From NCBI GenBank assembly GCA_021777755.1, contig JAJYDE010000008.1, forward strand, positions 78,984-119,288: 40,305 nucleotides of DNA, in the 5' to 3' direction. The notes below the pieces were generated by a model. It was not told the origin of the DNA. It made no database searches and saw nothing but the letters and a program-made list of their open reading frames with translations. The stretch comes from Deltaproteobacteria bacterium (GTDB lineage Bacteria > Desulfobacterota > Syntrophobacteria > Syntrophobacterales > Syntrophobacteraceae). Positions within the stretch are counted from its first letter, which is position 1; the number at the start of each line of letters is the position of its first letter. This document shows positions 13,835 through 22,998 of the stretch, piece by piece. A program made the position numbers and the translations under genes.

Positions 13835-14622
13835 AAACTTTTCATCAATACCGAATATGCCGACTTCCCCTGCTCTTGGCGCTCCTGTGCCTTGTTTCGC
13901 TCCTTTTCCTGTGGTCCCATCCACGGTGCGCATTCGCCGAGGGCATCGACGTTCCGGGAGTGCATCTGAATCTCGACGGTCCCAAAGGGCCCGAGCAGGT
14001 CTCCGGAGCCCTCCAGATCGTGTTCCTCCTGACAGTGCTTTCCCTTGCTCCGGCGCTCTTGATCCTCACGACCAGTTTTACCCGTTTCGCGGTTGTATTT
14101 TCATTCCTGCGAACCGCCCTCGGAACTCAGCAGGCGCCTCCCACACAGGTCATAGTCGGCCTGTCGTTGTTTTTGACTTTTTTCGTCATGAAGCCGGTGT
14201 GGCAAAAAATTCAACATCAGGCGCTGACTCCTTATGAGCAGCACACCATTTCCACCGAAGAGTTCATCAATCGAGCAACGGCTCCTCTTAAGGATTTCAT
14301 GCTCAAACAAACCAACGAAAAGGACCTTGCACTGTTTGTCTCCATGTCGCGCAATACGAGACCGCAAAACGCCGGGGTACTGTCCATCTGGACTGTGATT
14401 CCCGCCTTCGTGATCAGTGAATTGAAAAAGGCTTTCCAGATCGGATTCATGCTCTACGTTCCCTTCATTATAGTGGATATGGTCGTGGCCAGTATCCTGC
14501 TTTCAATGGGCATGATGATGCTGCCTCCCGTCATGGTTTCGCTTCCGTTCAAGCTCATGCTGTTCATAATGGTTGACGGCTGGTCGCTACTGATCGGGTC
14601 CCTTGTAAAGAGCTTTCACTGA
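13831..14622 (+). CDS. fliP: Flagellar export gate protein FliP
   Basis: FliP makes the pentameric core of the export gate. The 263-residue protein starts with a cleavable signal peptide (residues about 1-36), as FliP proteins do, followed by the diagnostic VFLLTVLSLAPALLILTTSF, TRFAVVFSFLRTALGTQQ and MGMMMLPPVMVSLPFKLMLF segments, with four transmembrane helices. It starts at ATG 13831, overlapping the fliO stop by four bases; another in-frame ATG two codons upstream (13825) cannot be excluded. No good ribosome-binding site is present, in line with coupling to fliO. Confidence 0.95.
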   Translation: MKTFHQYRICRLPLLLALLCLVSLLFLWSHPRCAFAEGIDVPGVHLNLDGPKGPEQVSGALQIVFLLTVLSLAPALLILTTSFTRFAVVFSFLRTALGTQQAPPTQVIVGLSLFLTFFVMKPVWQKIQHQALTPYEQHTISTEEFINRATAPLKDFMLKQTNEKDLALFVSMSRNTRPQNAGVLSIWTVIPAFVISELKKAFQIGFMLYVPFIIVDMVVASILLSMGMMMLPPVMVSLPFKLMLFIMVDGWSLLIGSLVKSFH

Positions 14623-14653
14623 ACCCGGGGGACAGGGAAAGGAGCAAGACATT

Positions 14654-14923
14654 ATGACCTATGAGTTTGTAATCACATTCGGAAAACAGGCAATCGAGAC
14701 GATGCTGTTGGTCAGTTTGCCCGTGCTCGGCTTCAGCATGGCGGTCGGGGTTATCATAAGCGTGTTCCAATCGGTGACTCAAATCCAGGAAAGTACCTTG
14801 ACCTTTGTTCCAAAGATCGTCGCCACCTTTCTGGCCATGCTTATCTTCGGTTCCTGGATGCTTTCCAAGCTCACCTACTTCTTGCACCATGTCATCGTGA
14901 GCATCCCCAATATTTCAGGCTGA
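14654..14923 (+). CDS. fliQ: Flagellar export gate protein FliQ
   Basis: FliQ is the small two-helix subunit that winds around the FliP-FliR core. The 89-residue protein has two hydrophobic helices with the conserved SVFQSVTQIQESTLTFVPK loop between them. AAGGAG lies ten bases upstream of ATG 14654. The fliR start follows the stop by five bases. Confidence 0.95.
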   Translation: MTYEFVITFGKQAIETMLLVSLPVLGFSMAVGVIISVFQSVTQIQESTLTFVPKIVATFLAMLIFGSWMLSKLTYFLHHVIVSIPNISG

Positions 14924-14928
14924 GCGGT

Positions 14929-15699
14929 GTGGTAACCTTTGACGTCCATATAACCGAGCTGGCCATACTTTTGGCGATCATAGTCCGTGTGGGGATCGTC
15001 CTTTTCATGCTCCCGATTTTCAATTCGACCGCCGTGCCCCCCGTAATCAAAGCCATGATCGTGATTTCCTTATCAATAATGCTTTTCCCACTCGTTCGCC
15101 ACTTTGTTCGGCCCATTGCCTTCGACCCTGCGTCCCTGGCCCCGATTGTCATCGACGAATTGATTTTCGGAGTTCTGTTCTCTCTTTCCATGCTTCTTGT
15201 CATCAGCGCATTTCAGTTCGCAGGCGACCTGATCAGTTTCATGATGGGGTTTGGCTTTGCCCAGACCGCCTCCCCCCAGGGAGGAGCTACCGACTCGGTG
15301 CTCGCCTCATTTTCCCAACTGCTTGCAATCATGATCTTTCTGTCCATTGACGGGCATCTTATAGTTATCCGCGTGTTGGTCCACAGCTTCCAGACCATTC
15401 CGGTCGGCTCCTTCACTCTGAGCTCGAACCTTTTCAAAAGAATACTCATGCTCTCCGCCATGCTGTTCGTCATGGCCGTAAAGCTCGCCGCCCCGGCCCT
15501 GGCCGTTTTGATCCTCACACAATTGGGTCTGGGGCTCATGGCCAAATTCGCCCCTCAGATGAACATCATCGCCCTCAGTTTTCCTTTGACCATCGCCATC
15601 GGAATGATTTTTTTCGGAATAACCCTGGTTTCCTGGGGGGGGCTGAGCCGGCTCTACTTCGCCCGGCTTTTCGAATTTCTAAACTATTTGTCCCGATAG
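14929..15699 (+). CDS. fliR: Flagellar export gate protein FliR
   Basis: FliR completes the FliPQR export gate. The 256-residue protein has about six transmembrane segments, with the conserved GDLISFMMGFGFAQTASPQGG region and a C-terminal membrane helix region. It starts at GTG 14929; no earlier in-frame ATG exists and the next internal Met would remove the first helix. The start sits five bases after the fliQ stop. The following 179 bases before flhB (15700-15878) hold no gene and only weak promoter-like strings. Confidence 0.93.
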   Translation: MVTFDVHITELAILLAIIVRVGIVLFMLPIFNSTAVPPVIKAMIVISLSIMLFPLVRHFVRPIAFDPASLAPIVIDELIFGVLFSLSMLLVISAFQFAGDLISFMMGFGFAQTASPQGGATDSVLASFSQLLAIMIFLSIDGHLIVIRVLVHSFQTIPVGSFTLSSNLFKRILMLSAMLFVMAVKLAAPALAVLILTQLGLGLMAKFAPQMNIIALSFPLTIAIGMIFFGITLVSWGGLSRLYFARLFEFLNYLSR

Positions 15700-15878
15700 C
15701 CCCGCTACAAAGAACTCCATTGATCGCCAAAACCCTTCTTGCGCGCTTCGCGGTAAGTACGAGAGTGAATTGGAACGGTTTGAGCATTGACAAACCCGTA
15801 ATGGGCCGGCTCGATCGGGGGCGGCCAATATATTGACACGGGACGTTTTCATCCTTTTGCAAATGAAAGAGCGGACAA

Positions 15879-16946
15879 TTGGCGCAGGGCAGTCAGGACA
15901 AGACAGAGTCCCCTTCAGCGAAAAAGTTCCAGGATGCGCGCAAAAAGGGCCAGATCGCCAAGAGCCGGGATCTGACATCCGTCATCGTCCTGGTAAGCGG
16001 CGGGGTGGTCATCTACCTTTGCAGTAACAACATGCTCGCCAGCTTTCGTTCGATGGTCCTCAACTTGTGGTCCGAGGGCTCCTTCAGCCGTCCCGAGATT
16101 TTTGCCTCCGGCTTATTCATGAACCTCATGCTCTCCTTTGTGACCATGACCGGGCCGGTTGCTCTTGCAATTCTCGTCATGTCGATCCTTGTCAATTTCG
16201 TCCAGATGAAAGGTTTCATTCTGTCTTTGGACAAACTCAAGTTCGACCTGGGACGCCTGAATCCTTTGGCCGGCTTCAAGCGGATGTTTACGCTGAGATC
16301 CCTTGTCGAACTGGTCAAATCGATCCTCAAGATGGCCATAGTCGGCTATGCGGTCTACTCGGTCCTGTGGCCCGGGCGGGCTGCCATGTCGGAGCTTACC
16401 TGGAAGGACACGCGCCAATTTTTGAGCTTTACGGCAACCATGGCCCTCAAACTCCTCTTTAAAACGGCCGGCTACATGCTGATCGTCTGCATTCTGGATT
16501 CCTATTACCAGAAGTGGCAGATGAAAAAAGATCTCATGATGACAAAGCAGGAGGTCAAGGAAGAGTTCAAACAAAGCGAAGGCAACCCGCAGATAAAGGG
16601 AAAGATCCGTTCCTTGCAGAGAATGCTGGCAAGAAAGCGCATGCTCAAAAAGGTGCCCAAGGCCACCGTCATTATCACAAACCCCACCCATTTCGCTGTG
16701 GCCCTGAGTTATGAGCGAGGCATGGAGGCCCCGGTGGTTGTGGCAAAGGGCCTTGACTTTCTGGCCCTCAAAATCATCGATACGGGAAGGAAACATGGTG
16801 TTTCGATAGTGCGCAACCCTCCTTTGGCACGTGCCTTGTATAAACAGGTGAAACTCGATGAGGCCATCCCCACCGAGCTTTACAAGGCTGTGGCGAAAAT
16901 ACTGGCGTATATCTTTCAGCAAAGACAGCGGAAGCAGAATGGCTAA
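15879..16946 (+). CDS. flhB: Flagellar export switch protein FlhB
   Basis: FlhB selects rod/hook versus filament substrates and cleaves itself. The 355-residue protein begins MAQGSQDKTESPSAKKFQDA, continuing with RKKGQIAKSRD, the standard FlhB start. It has four membrane spans and the autocleavage motif N268-P269-T270-H271. The start codon is TTG (15879) with a weak upstream AAAGAG; no in-frame ATG fits. It overlaps flhA by eight bases. FliK, its partner in the substrate switch, is encoded at 5783. Confidence 0.95.
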   Translation: MAQGSQDKTESPSAKKFQDARKKGQIAKSRDLTSVIVLVSGGVVIYLCSNNMLASFRSMVLNLWSEGSFSRPEIFASGLFMNLMLSFVTMTGPVALAILVMSILVNFVQMKGFILSLDKLKFDLGRLNPLAGFKRMFTLRSLVELVKSILKMAIVGYAVYSVLWPGRAAMSELTWKDTRQFLSFTATMALKLLFKTAGYMLIVCILDSYYQKWQMKKDLMMTKQEVKEEFKQSEGNPQIKGKIRSLQRMLARKRMLKKVPKATVIITNPTHFAVALSYERGMEAPVVVAKGLDFLALKIIDTGRKHGVSIVRNPPLARALYKQVKLDEAIPTELYKAVAKILAYIFQQRQRKQNG

Positions 16947-19044
16947 CAATACAAACACCGCACAGAGCCTTCTCAAAGACCGGCTGAAGATGATCTCCGA
17001 CGGGGACGCGCTCCTCGGAATCGGAATGGTCGCCATCCTCTCCGTCATGCTTTTGCCTCTGCCCAGCACGTTTATTGACGTGCTGCTGATCGTCAATATC
17101 TCGGCGGCTTTCGTGATCCTTCTGACCGCCGTATACAGTGCAAAGCCTCTGGACTTCGCGATTTTCCCCTCGCTTCTTCTGGTGACGACCCTTTTTCGAA
17201 TCTCCCTGGCGGTGGCCGCCACGCGGCTGGTTCTGCTAAACGGCGATCAGGGTTCGACGGCCGCGGGACTCGTCATCCACGCATTCGGCAACTTCGTTGT
17301 CGGCGGCAATTACGTGGTTGGCTCCGTCATATTCATAATCCTTCTGATCGTAAATTTCATGGTGATCACCAAAGGCACCGAGCGCATCTCCGAGGTGGCC
17401 GCCCGTTTTACCCTCGACGCCATGCCCGGAAAACAGATGAGCATCGACGCCGACCTCAACACCGGCCTTATCGACGAGCGTACCGCTCGTATGCGGCGTA
17501 ATACCATCAGGCAGGAGGCCGATTTCTACGGCACGATGGACGGCGCGAGCAAGTTCGTGCGTGGAGATGCGGTGGCCGGTGTTCTCATCGCCATTATAAA
17601 TGTCCTCGGCGGACTGGCCATCGGGGTCCTCCAAAAAGGTATGCCGCTGTCCGAAGCCCTCCATGTCTATACGCTTCTGGCGGTTGGCGACGGACTGGTC
17701 GAGCAGATCCCGGCCCTGGTGATTTCTTCTTCGGCCGGTATCCTGGTCACCCGGGCCGCAACCGAAATGGGAATGGGCAAAGCCTTTGGAAAACAGTTCA
17801 GCATGAATTCCAGACCGCTTTCCATTACCGGCGCCATGCTGTTCTTTCTGGCCATCATCCCGGGCTTTCCGGCCGTGCCGCTGGTTTTGGTGGGAACCAT
17901 CCTGCTGATGTTATCTCGCCGGGTGGCCAAAAAACATCGCGAGGAGCTTGAAAAGGCCGAAGCCCTCAAAGAAGCGGCTCAAAAGAAACCCGCCACAGCT
18001 TCGGATATGCCCCCCCTGCTCGACCTTTTGGAACTCGAACTTGGCTACGGCCTCATTCCACTGGTGGATGAATCCCACAGCGGAGACCTGCTGCAGCGGA
18101 TCAAAGCCATACGCCAGCAACTGGGCGTTGAATACGGGATACTCGTTCCCTCCCTGCACGTAAGGGACAATCTGCAGTTGAAACCCTCCGAGTACAAGTT
18201 ACTTTTGAAAGGCAACCCGGTTGGCAAAGGCGAAATCATGGTCGGACACTTCCTGGCCCTTAACACCGGTGAGAACTCGGTGGAAATAAAGGGGATTGCC
18301 ACCAGGGACCCGGCCTTCGACCTGCCTGCGGTGTGGATTCCCGAAAATCGGCGTGAAGAGGCTTCGATGGCCGGCTATACCGTCATCGATCCCTCCACCG
18401 TGGTTGCCACCCATCTGACCGAGCTTTTCAAAAAATACGCCGACCAGATGCTCACCCGCCAGACTGTCCAGCAGCTGCTCGACAACCTCGCGCTCCATCA
18501 GCCCAAGCTGGTCGATGAACTGGTGCCAAACCTGCTCTCGCCCGGGATAATCCAAAAGGTGCTACAGAACCTCATCCGTGAAGGCGTTACCGTGCGCGAT
18601 CTGCAGACTATCTGCGAAACTCTGGCCGACTACGGTTCCATGACCAAGGACCCCGACGTTCTGGCCGAATATGTGCGTCAAGCCCTGGCCAGAACCATTA
18701 CCAGACCCTATGAGACCGACGACCAGAAGTTTCCGGTACTTTCGCTGCAGCAGTCGCTTGAAGAAAGGCTTACCCGGGGGATTCAGAAGTCCGAACAGGG
18801 GAGTTTCCTCAGTCTGGATCCGGGGTTCCTGCAGAATTTTCTCCAGGTGACCAGCGATGAGGTCAAACGCGCGGTAAGCCTGGGATATCGGCCGGTTTTG
18901 CTCTGCTCCCCGGTGATCAGGCGCCACCTGAGAAAGCTCCTGGAGAGGTTTTTGCCTGATGTGGCCGTTATTAGTCACAACGAACTGAGCAATTCACTCG
19001 AGATCCGTTCAATCGGCATAATCAGGATGGACCATGCAGGTTAA
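16939..19044 (+). CDS. flhA: Flagellar export protein FlhA
   Basis: FlhA is the large export-gate component whose cytoplasmic ring docks chaperone-substrate complexes. The 701-residue protein has eight predicted transmembrane segments in residues about 20-330, the FHIPEP-family signature (ITKGTERISEVAARFTLDAM, then PGKQMSIDADLN), and a full-length cytoplasmic domain ending EIRSIGIIRMD. I start it at ATG 16939, inside the end of flhB; GGAAG lies upstream. The frame is open 27 codons further up, but that part only reads through flhB. It overlaps flhF by 11 bases. Confidence 0.95.
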   Translation: MANNTNTAQSLLKDRLKMISDGDALLGIGMVAILSVMLLPLPSTFIDVLLIVNISAAFVILLTAVYSAKPLDFAIFPSLLLVTTLFRISLAVAATRLVLLNGDQGSTAAGLVIHAFGNFVVGGNYVVGSVIFIILLIVNFMVITKGTERISEVAARFTLDAMPGKQMSIDADLNTGLIDERTARMRRNTIRQEADFYGTMDGASKFVRGDAVAGVLIAIINVLGGLAIGVLQKGMPLSEALHVYTLLAVGDGLVEQIPALVISSSAGILVTRAATEMGMGKAFGKQFSMNSRPLSITGAMLFFLAIIPGFPAVPLVLVGTILLMLSRRVAKKHREELEKAEALKEAAQKKPATASDMPPLLDLLELELGYGLIPLVDESHSGDLLQRIKAIRQQLGVEYGILVPSLHVRDNLQLKPSEYKLLLKGNPVGKGEIMVGHFLALNTGENSVEIKGIATRDPAFDLPAVWIPENRREEASMAGYTVIDPSTVVATHLTELFKKYADQMLTRQTVQQLLDNLALHQPKLVDELVPNLLSPGIIQKVLQNLIREGVTVRDLQTICETLADYGSMTKDPDVLAEYVRQALARTITRPYETDDQKFPVLSLQQSLEERLTRGIQKSEQGSFLSLDPGFLQNFLQVTSDEVKRAVSLGYRPVLLCSPVIRRHLRKLLERFLPDVAVISHNELSNSLEIRSIGIIRMDHAG

Positions 19045-20119
19045 GACCTTTACGGCCCCGACGATGGAGAAGGCATTGGCCCTGGTGAAAAAGGAGCTGG
19101 GGCCCGAGGCCATTATCCTTAGCACCAGGAAGGTCCCCTCGGATTCGGGGGAGTCGTGGACCGAAGTAAGTGCCGCTCGGGAGCAGCGGATTTCCGCCCC
19201 CGAAACCGGACCGGGTAACGATTTTCCGGCCGCGGAAATGATCCGGGACGTTCAGGAAATCAAAAGCTTTCTTTCCCTTCTCATCTCGTCGCGGGACCAC
19301 CTGACCCAACTGCGGGCCAACCGGCCCCTTGCCGAACTCTATCACTCCCTGCTCGTTCACGGCCTGGACGAAAAACAGGTCTTCATCCTCTTGAGCAAAG
19401 CACTCTCGGAGCTTGACGGAGAACCCGCCGAGCGGCCCGCGATATTTAACGCCTTCTGTAAACAGCTGGTCGGCAAGATTAATTGCGCCAGACCCTTCAG
19501 GGTCGTTTCCAGCTCCGGGGGCCCCGCGGTCTACAGCTTCTTGGGACCCACGGGCGTGGGCAAGACCACCACCCTGGCAAAACTTGCGGCCTATCTGAAG
19601 ATAAAGCGCAGGTTTGAACTTGGCATCGTTTCGCTCGATACCTACCGCATCGGCGCCGTGGAGCAACTCAAGACTTACGCCGAAATCCTGGAAATCCCCT
19701 TCAGTGTGGCTCAAAACAAATCCGACCTGCGCAACGCCCTCCATGACTTGAGCCACTGCGATGCCATCATGGTGGACACGACCGGCAAAAATTATCTCAA
19801 CCAGGAGCATGTGCGCCACTTGCATTCACTTTTTGAAAACGTACCGAGGTTTTCTCATTTTCTCGTTCTCAGCGCTACGGCAAAAGATGAAGATCTGCGG
19901 CAGACCATAGTTCATTTCAGAGGAATCGATATCAACAGCCTCATTTTCACAAAACTCGACGAGACGGTTCACCACGGCTGCATTGTCAACCAGTTGGTGC
20001 GGTTCAACTACCCTGTTTCCTACCTCGGGACCGGGCAAAGAGTGCCGGAAGATATTGAAGCGGCCACTCAAAAAAGACTGCTTGCCTTCCTGCTCCCGGC
20101 CGGAAACGGGGCAGTCTAA
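19034..20119 (+). CDS. flhF: SRP-type GTPase FlhF (flagellar placement)
   Basis: FlhF recruits early flagellar proteins to the assembly site. The 361-residue protein has the FlhF N-terminus (MQVKTFTAPTMEKALALVKK, then ELGP). Its NG domain carries the P-loop G171-PTGVGKTTT and SLDTYRIGAVEQLKTYAEI. The G3 motif reads D248-T-T-G rather than the usual DTAG. The start overlaps flhA by 11 bases. It is followed by flhG, its usual partner, after 12 bases. FlhF together with FlhG suggests polar or number-controlled flagellation. Confidence 0.95.
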   Translation: MQVKTFTAPTMEKALALVKKELGPEAIILSTRKVPSDSGESWTEVSAAREQRISAPETGPGNDFPAAEMIRDVQEIKSFLSLLISSRDHLTQLRANRPLAELYHSLLVHGLDEKQVFILLSKALSELDGEPAERPAIFNAFCKQLVGKINCARPFRVVSSSGGPAVYSFLGPTGVGKTTTLAKLAAYLKIKRRFELGIVSLDTYRIGAVEQLKTYAEILEIPFSVAQNKSDLRNALHDLSHCDAIMVDTTGKNYLNQEHVRHLHSLFENVPRFSHFLVLSATAKDEDLRQTIVHFRGIDINSLIFTKLDETVHHGCIVNQLVRFNYPVSYLGTGQRVPEDIEAATQKRLLAFLLPAGNGAV

Positions 20120-20131
20120 AGGGGAGAAAAG

Positions 20132-21019
20132 ATGGATCAGGCGGGGAGTCTAAGAAAAAAGGAAAACTTCGGGATGCAGGTTGGCAGCGACATTGCCGAA
20201 GCTGTCCCGGCCTTGCAAAAGCCGGTAAGAGTCATGACGGTCAGCAGCGGCAAGGGAGGCGTGGGGAAAAGTAACATCGTGATCAATCTGTCGATCGCCA
20301 TGTGCCGTCTGGGGTATCGGGCGCTCATTTTGGACGCCGATCTGGGGCTTGCCAATATCGATGTGCTTCTCGGCCTGACTCCCAAGTTCAACATGAGCCA
20401 CGTATTGAACGGGCAAAAAAAGCTCGAAGACGTGCTGATCGACGGTCCGGGCGGCGTCAGGATAATGCCGGCCAGTTCGGGCGTTCAGGAACTCACAAGG
20501 CTCACCGATGATCAGAAGATCATGTTTCTCGAACTGCTCGACGGACTGGAAGCCGACATAGATATGTTGATCATCGATACGGGAGCGGGTATCTCCGATA
20601 CGGTGCTCTATTTCAACCTGGCGGCAAATGAAAGAATCATCGTCGTCACCCCCGAGCCCACTTCGCTTACCGATGCCTATGCCCTGATCAAGGTGCTCTA
20701 CTCGAGGCACAGCGAGCGCAATTTTCGCATTCTGATCAACTCGGCCTCCGGAGAGGCCATGGGCAAATCCATTTTTGCCAAGCTCAGCAAGGTCGCCGAC
20801 CATTTTTTGGATGGAATTTCGCTCGACTACCTGGGTACCATTCCGCACGATACGGCCGTCACCCGGTCGGTGCTGCAGCAAAAACCGCTGCTGGAGGTTT
20901 TTCCCAATGCTCCGGCCTCGAAAGCCTTCCTGCAGGTGGCCGAGACTATTTGCAGGAGTCGTCCCAATGTCAATCAAGGCACGATTCAGTTTTTCTGGAA
21001 ACGTCTGCTCAACGTATAG
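20132..21019 (+). CDS. flhG: MinD-like ATPase FlhG (FleN/YlxH), flagellar number control
   Basis: FlhG limits flagellar number by antagonising FlhF. The 295-residue protein has a deviant Walker A motif, G40-KGGVGKS, with a conserved DADLGLANIDVLLGL and IIDTGAG, as in the MinD/ParA family. The roughly 30-residue extension before the P-loop may hold the FlhF-activating helix found in FlhG proteins. In gamma-proteobacteria the homologue FleN also binds the sigma-54 activator FleQ; since this cluster uses sigma-54 promoters, a similar link is possible but not shown. GGGGAG precedes ATG 20132. Confidence 0.94.
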   Translation: MDQAGSLRKKENFGMQVGSDIAEAVPALQKPVRVMTVSSGKGGVGKSNIVINLSIAMCRLGYRALILDADLGLANIDVLLGLTPKFNMSHVLNGQKKLEDVLIDGPGGVRIMPASSGVQELTRLTDDQKIMFLELLDGLEADIDMLIIDTGAGISDTVLYFNLAANERIIVVTPEPTSLTDAYALIKVLYSRHSERNFRILINSASGEAMGKSIFAKLSKVADHFLDGISLDYLGTIPHDTAVTRSVLQQKPLLEVFPNAPASKAFLQVAETICRSRPNVNQGTIQFFWKRLLNV

Positions 21020-21034
21020 AAAGGGGCGGTCTCC

Positions 21035-21868
21035 ATGCAACAGAGTTCCTCTACGCTCAGAAAGAACCCTTACGGCGCCCGGCCTTCCGATTCCTGCTCG
21101 GCACAGGCCGAAAGAGACAAGATCGTCATGGAGCACAGAGATCTGGTGAAGTTTATCGCTTTCAGACTCATCTCGCGCCTGCCGGACCATATCGCCGTTG
21201 AGGACCTCATTGGCGCCGGAGTGCTGGGTTTGATCGATGCGATCGAAAAATACGATTCAAACCAGGGCATTCCGTTCGAACATTATGCCAAGATCCGCAT
21301 CAAGGGGGCAATGCTCGACGAGATCCGCTCCATGGACTGGATCCCCCGGTCGCTGCGCCAGAAGAGCAATCTTATGGAAAAGGCCTGCGTTAGCCTCGAA
21401 CAAAGGTTGGGGCGAGATCCCTCCAAGGAGGAAATTGCCCTGGAGTTGAACATTGAAATGGGTGAATTCCATAAATTGATGGACGAAATCAAAGGCATCT
21501 CCTTTTTGCCGGAAAACATCCATGACATCATCCACGAAAACAGAGAATCCAACATGCTCACCTCGGATTCCGAGGAACTCTTCAATTCCGCCTACAGGGA
21601 AGAGATACGCCGTCATCTGGCCGAGGCCATTGTCGGCCTTGCCGAAAAGGAGCAACTCGTTCTGTCTCTTTACTACTACGAAGAGATGACAATGAAGGAA
21701 ATCGGCGCCACTTTGGGATATACGGAGTCGCGAATTTCCCAGCTCCACACCAAGGCCATGCTCAAGCTCAGGACAAAGCTGACCAAAAAGCTCAAAGTCG
21801 AAGACATGCCTGAATTCATTCAAAACGAATTTCGAGCCGCTCAGAGCGGAAACACTCGCCTGGGATAG
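21035..21868 (+). CDS. fliA: Flagellar sigma factor FliA (sigma-28)
   Basis: FliA directs RNA polymerase to late flagellar and chemotaxis promoters. The 277-residue protein has sigma-70 region 2 (DLIGAGVLGLIDAIEKYD, IRIKGAMLDEIRSMDWIPRS), region 3 (SLEQRLGRDPSKEEIA) and region 4 with a helix-turn-helix (MTMKEIGATLGYTESRISQL). AAAGGGG lies upstream of ATG 21035. The gene follows flhG directly. No flgM gene is visible in the window. The order flhF-flhG-fliA-(SwrB-like) resembles the Bacillus fla/che operon end without the che genes. Confidence 0.95.
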   Translation: MQQSSSTLRKNPYGARPSDSCSAQAERDKIVMEHRDLVKFIAFRLISRLPDHIAVEDLIGAGVLGLIDAIEKYDSNQGIPFEHYAKIRIKGAMLDEIRSMDWIPRSLRQKSNLMEKACVSLEQRLGRDPSKEEIALELNIEMGEFHKLMDEIKGISFLPENIHDIIHENRESNMLTSDSEELFNSAYREEIRRHLAEAIVGLAEKEQLVLSLYYYEEMTMKEIGATLGYTESRISQLHTKAMLKLRTKLTKKLKVEDMPEFIQNEFRAAQSGNTRLG

Positions 21869-21889
21869 TCCGCGCGGTAGGAAGCCGTA

Positions 21890-22441
21890 ATGATGGAAAA
21901 AAACGAAAGCTTGGAAGCCGAACAAGAAATGGAATCGCGGCAGGCGTCCGATGAAGACGGCCTGGATAAAAAATCCGGCCTCTCGTTACGCCTTTGGATG
22001 ATTTTGGGCGGCTCGCTCCTGATCTGCCTTCTGGCGGCCGCGGCCGGCTTCTATCTGATGAAGTCGAAAAAGGCCGCGCCTCCTTCGCCCAAAACCGCCC
22101 TTGTCAACTCTATCACCAGCTTAACCCGCCCCATTCCTTCTCCCGACAAACGGGAAGTGCTCGATTTTCTCATCGCCTACCAGGTGGAGGGCCGTGAGAC
22201 GGTGACCGCATTGAGGATGGAAGCCCGGTTCCAAAATCTCGAAAGATATGCCCGATTCAAAAAAAACACGGTCGTCTTCAGACAAACCGTCTACAATTTT
22301 CTGCTCGGCCAGAACGCGGCCTACAATACGGTGAAGTCCTGGGATTCGGTTTTCGCAAAGAACCTGCTCGACTACCTGAGGGCCAATCTGCCCGGGAGTT
22401 GTCCGGACAAAATCCGTCTGACCCAGGTTGAAAACCTCTAG
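21890..22441 (+). CDS. FliL-like single-span membrane protein
   Basis: I do not recognise a named family with certainty. The 183-residue protein has an acidic N-terminus, one transmembrane helix (about residues 37-57, LWMILGGSLLICLLAAAAGFY) and a periplasmic domain of about 110 residues. That domain (FLIAYQVEGRETVTALRMEA, then VVFRQTVYNFLLGQ, ending RLTQVENL) has the layout of FliL: a hydrophobic strand, a long helix, then a closing strand. I infer a FliL-related protein that may act at the stator or basal body. It lies between fliA and the SwrB-like gene, and AGGAAG precedes ATG 21890 (ATG 21893 is also possible). Confidence 0.55.
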   Translation: MMEKNESLEAEQEMESRQASDEDGLDKKSGLSLRLWMILGGSLLICLLAAAAGFYLMKSKKAAPPSPKTALVNSITSLTRPIPSPDKREVLDFLIAYQVEGRETVTALRMEARFQNLERYARFKKNTVVFRQTVYNFLLGQNAAYNTVKSWDSVFAKNLLDYLRANLPGSCPDKIRLTQVENL

Positions 22442-22452
22442 GAGGCCGCGCC

Positions 22453-22947
22453 ATGGTGTCTTTTTTAAAGCTTTTGGAAACACACACTTCCCTGAACGCC
22501 TTCCTGCAGATCGGACTCGATGTGGTAATCCTGGGGTTGCTTGCCGCGGTCCTGCGCGCCAAAAGGCCCAAGGTGTCCAGGCAAGATGAGACCCTGCTGC
22601 GGTCTCTGGATAAGATAATGGCCGAGACCGCCGAGATATCCCGAAAATTCGAGACCAACCTTGAACAAAGACAGGAGCTGCTCCAACAGGTAACGGCAAA
22701 ACTCGACGGGCGCATTCAGGAAGGGCTCAAAGTCTGCGCCCGGCTGGAGGAGCTTTCCAATGCCCGAACCGAAAGAATTGCTCCCGGCAATCCCCCGAAG
22801 GCCGAAACCAACGCCCACCCCTCCGACCAGCAGAAGGTGCTGGCTCTCGCGCGCCAGGGACTTGATGCCGACCAGATCGCCGTACGGCTCAAAAGGCCGG
22901 TGGGAGAAGTCGAGCTAATTCTGAATTTGCGTAAAATCGCTTCTTGA
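22453..22947 (+). CDS. SwrB-like / DUF6115 protein, flagellar accessory
   Basis: The 164-residue protein has an N-terminal membrane helix (about residues 18-36), a coiled-coil middle (LLRSLDKIMAETAEISRKFE...) and a C-terminal module QQKVLALARQGLDADQIAVR continuing LKRPVGEVELILNL. That module matches the DUF6115 helix-turn-helix-like tail seen in Bacillus SwrB, as I know the family. SwrB promotes maturation of the flagellar basal body and lies directly after sigD in Bacillus. Here the gene also follows the sigma-28 gene, with the FliL-like gene in between. AGGAGG is seven bases from ATG 22453. It is the last gene of the operon. Confidence 0.65.
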   Translation: MVSFLKLLETHTSLNAFLQIGLDVVILGLLAAVLRAKRPKVSRQDETLLRSLDKIMAETAEISRKFETNLEQRQELLQQVTAKLDGRIQEGLKVCARLEELSNARTERIAPGNPPKAETNAHPSDQQKVLALARQGLDADQIAVRLKRPVGEVELILNLRKIAS

Positions 22948-22959
22948 AATGAGAGGATG

Positions 22960-22979
22960 CGATCCCTTTCCAGGGATCG
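22960..22979. terminator. Hairpin after the fliL-fliA operon
   Basis: CGATCCCT and AGGGATCG form a perfect 8-bp stem around a 4-base loop, 12 bases after the last stop codon. No T tract follows, so it may be an RNA-stabilising hairpin or part of a compound terminator with the next inverted repeat. Confidence 0.4.
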
Positions 22980-22998
22980 GGCGGGTAGCTCGCTCAAG

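Noticed and set aside
16113-17222. Minus-strand frame of 369 codons opposite flhB and flhA
   Set aside because: It covers two clear flagellar genes and its residues are the usual His/Arg/Gly-rich antisense pattern.
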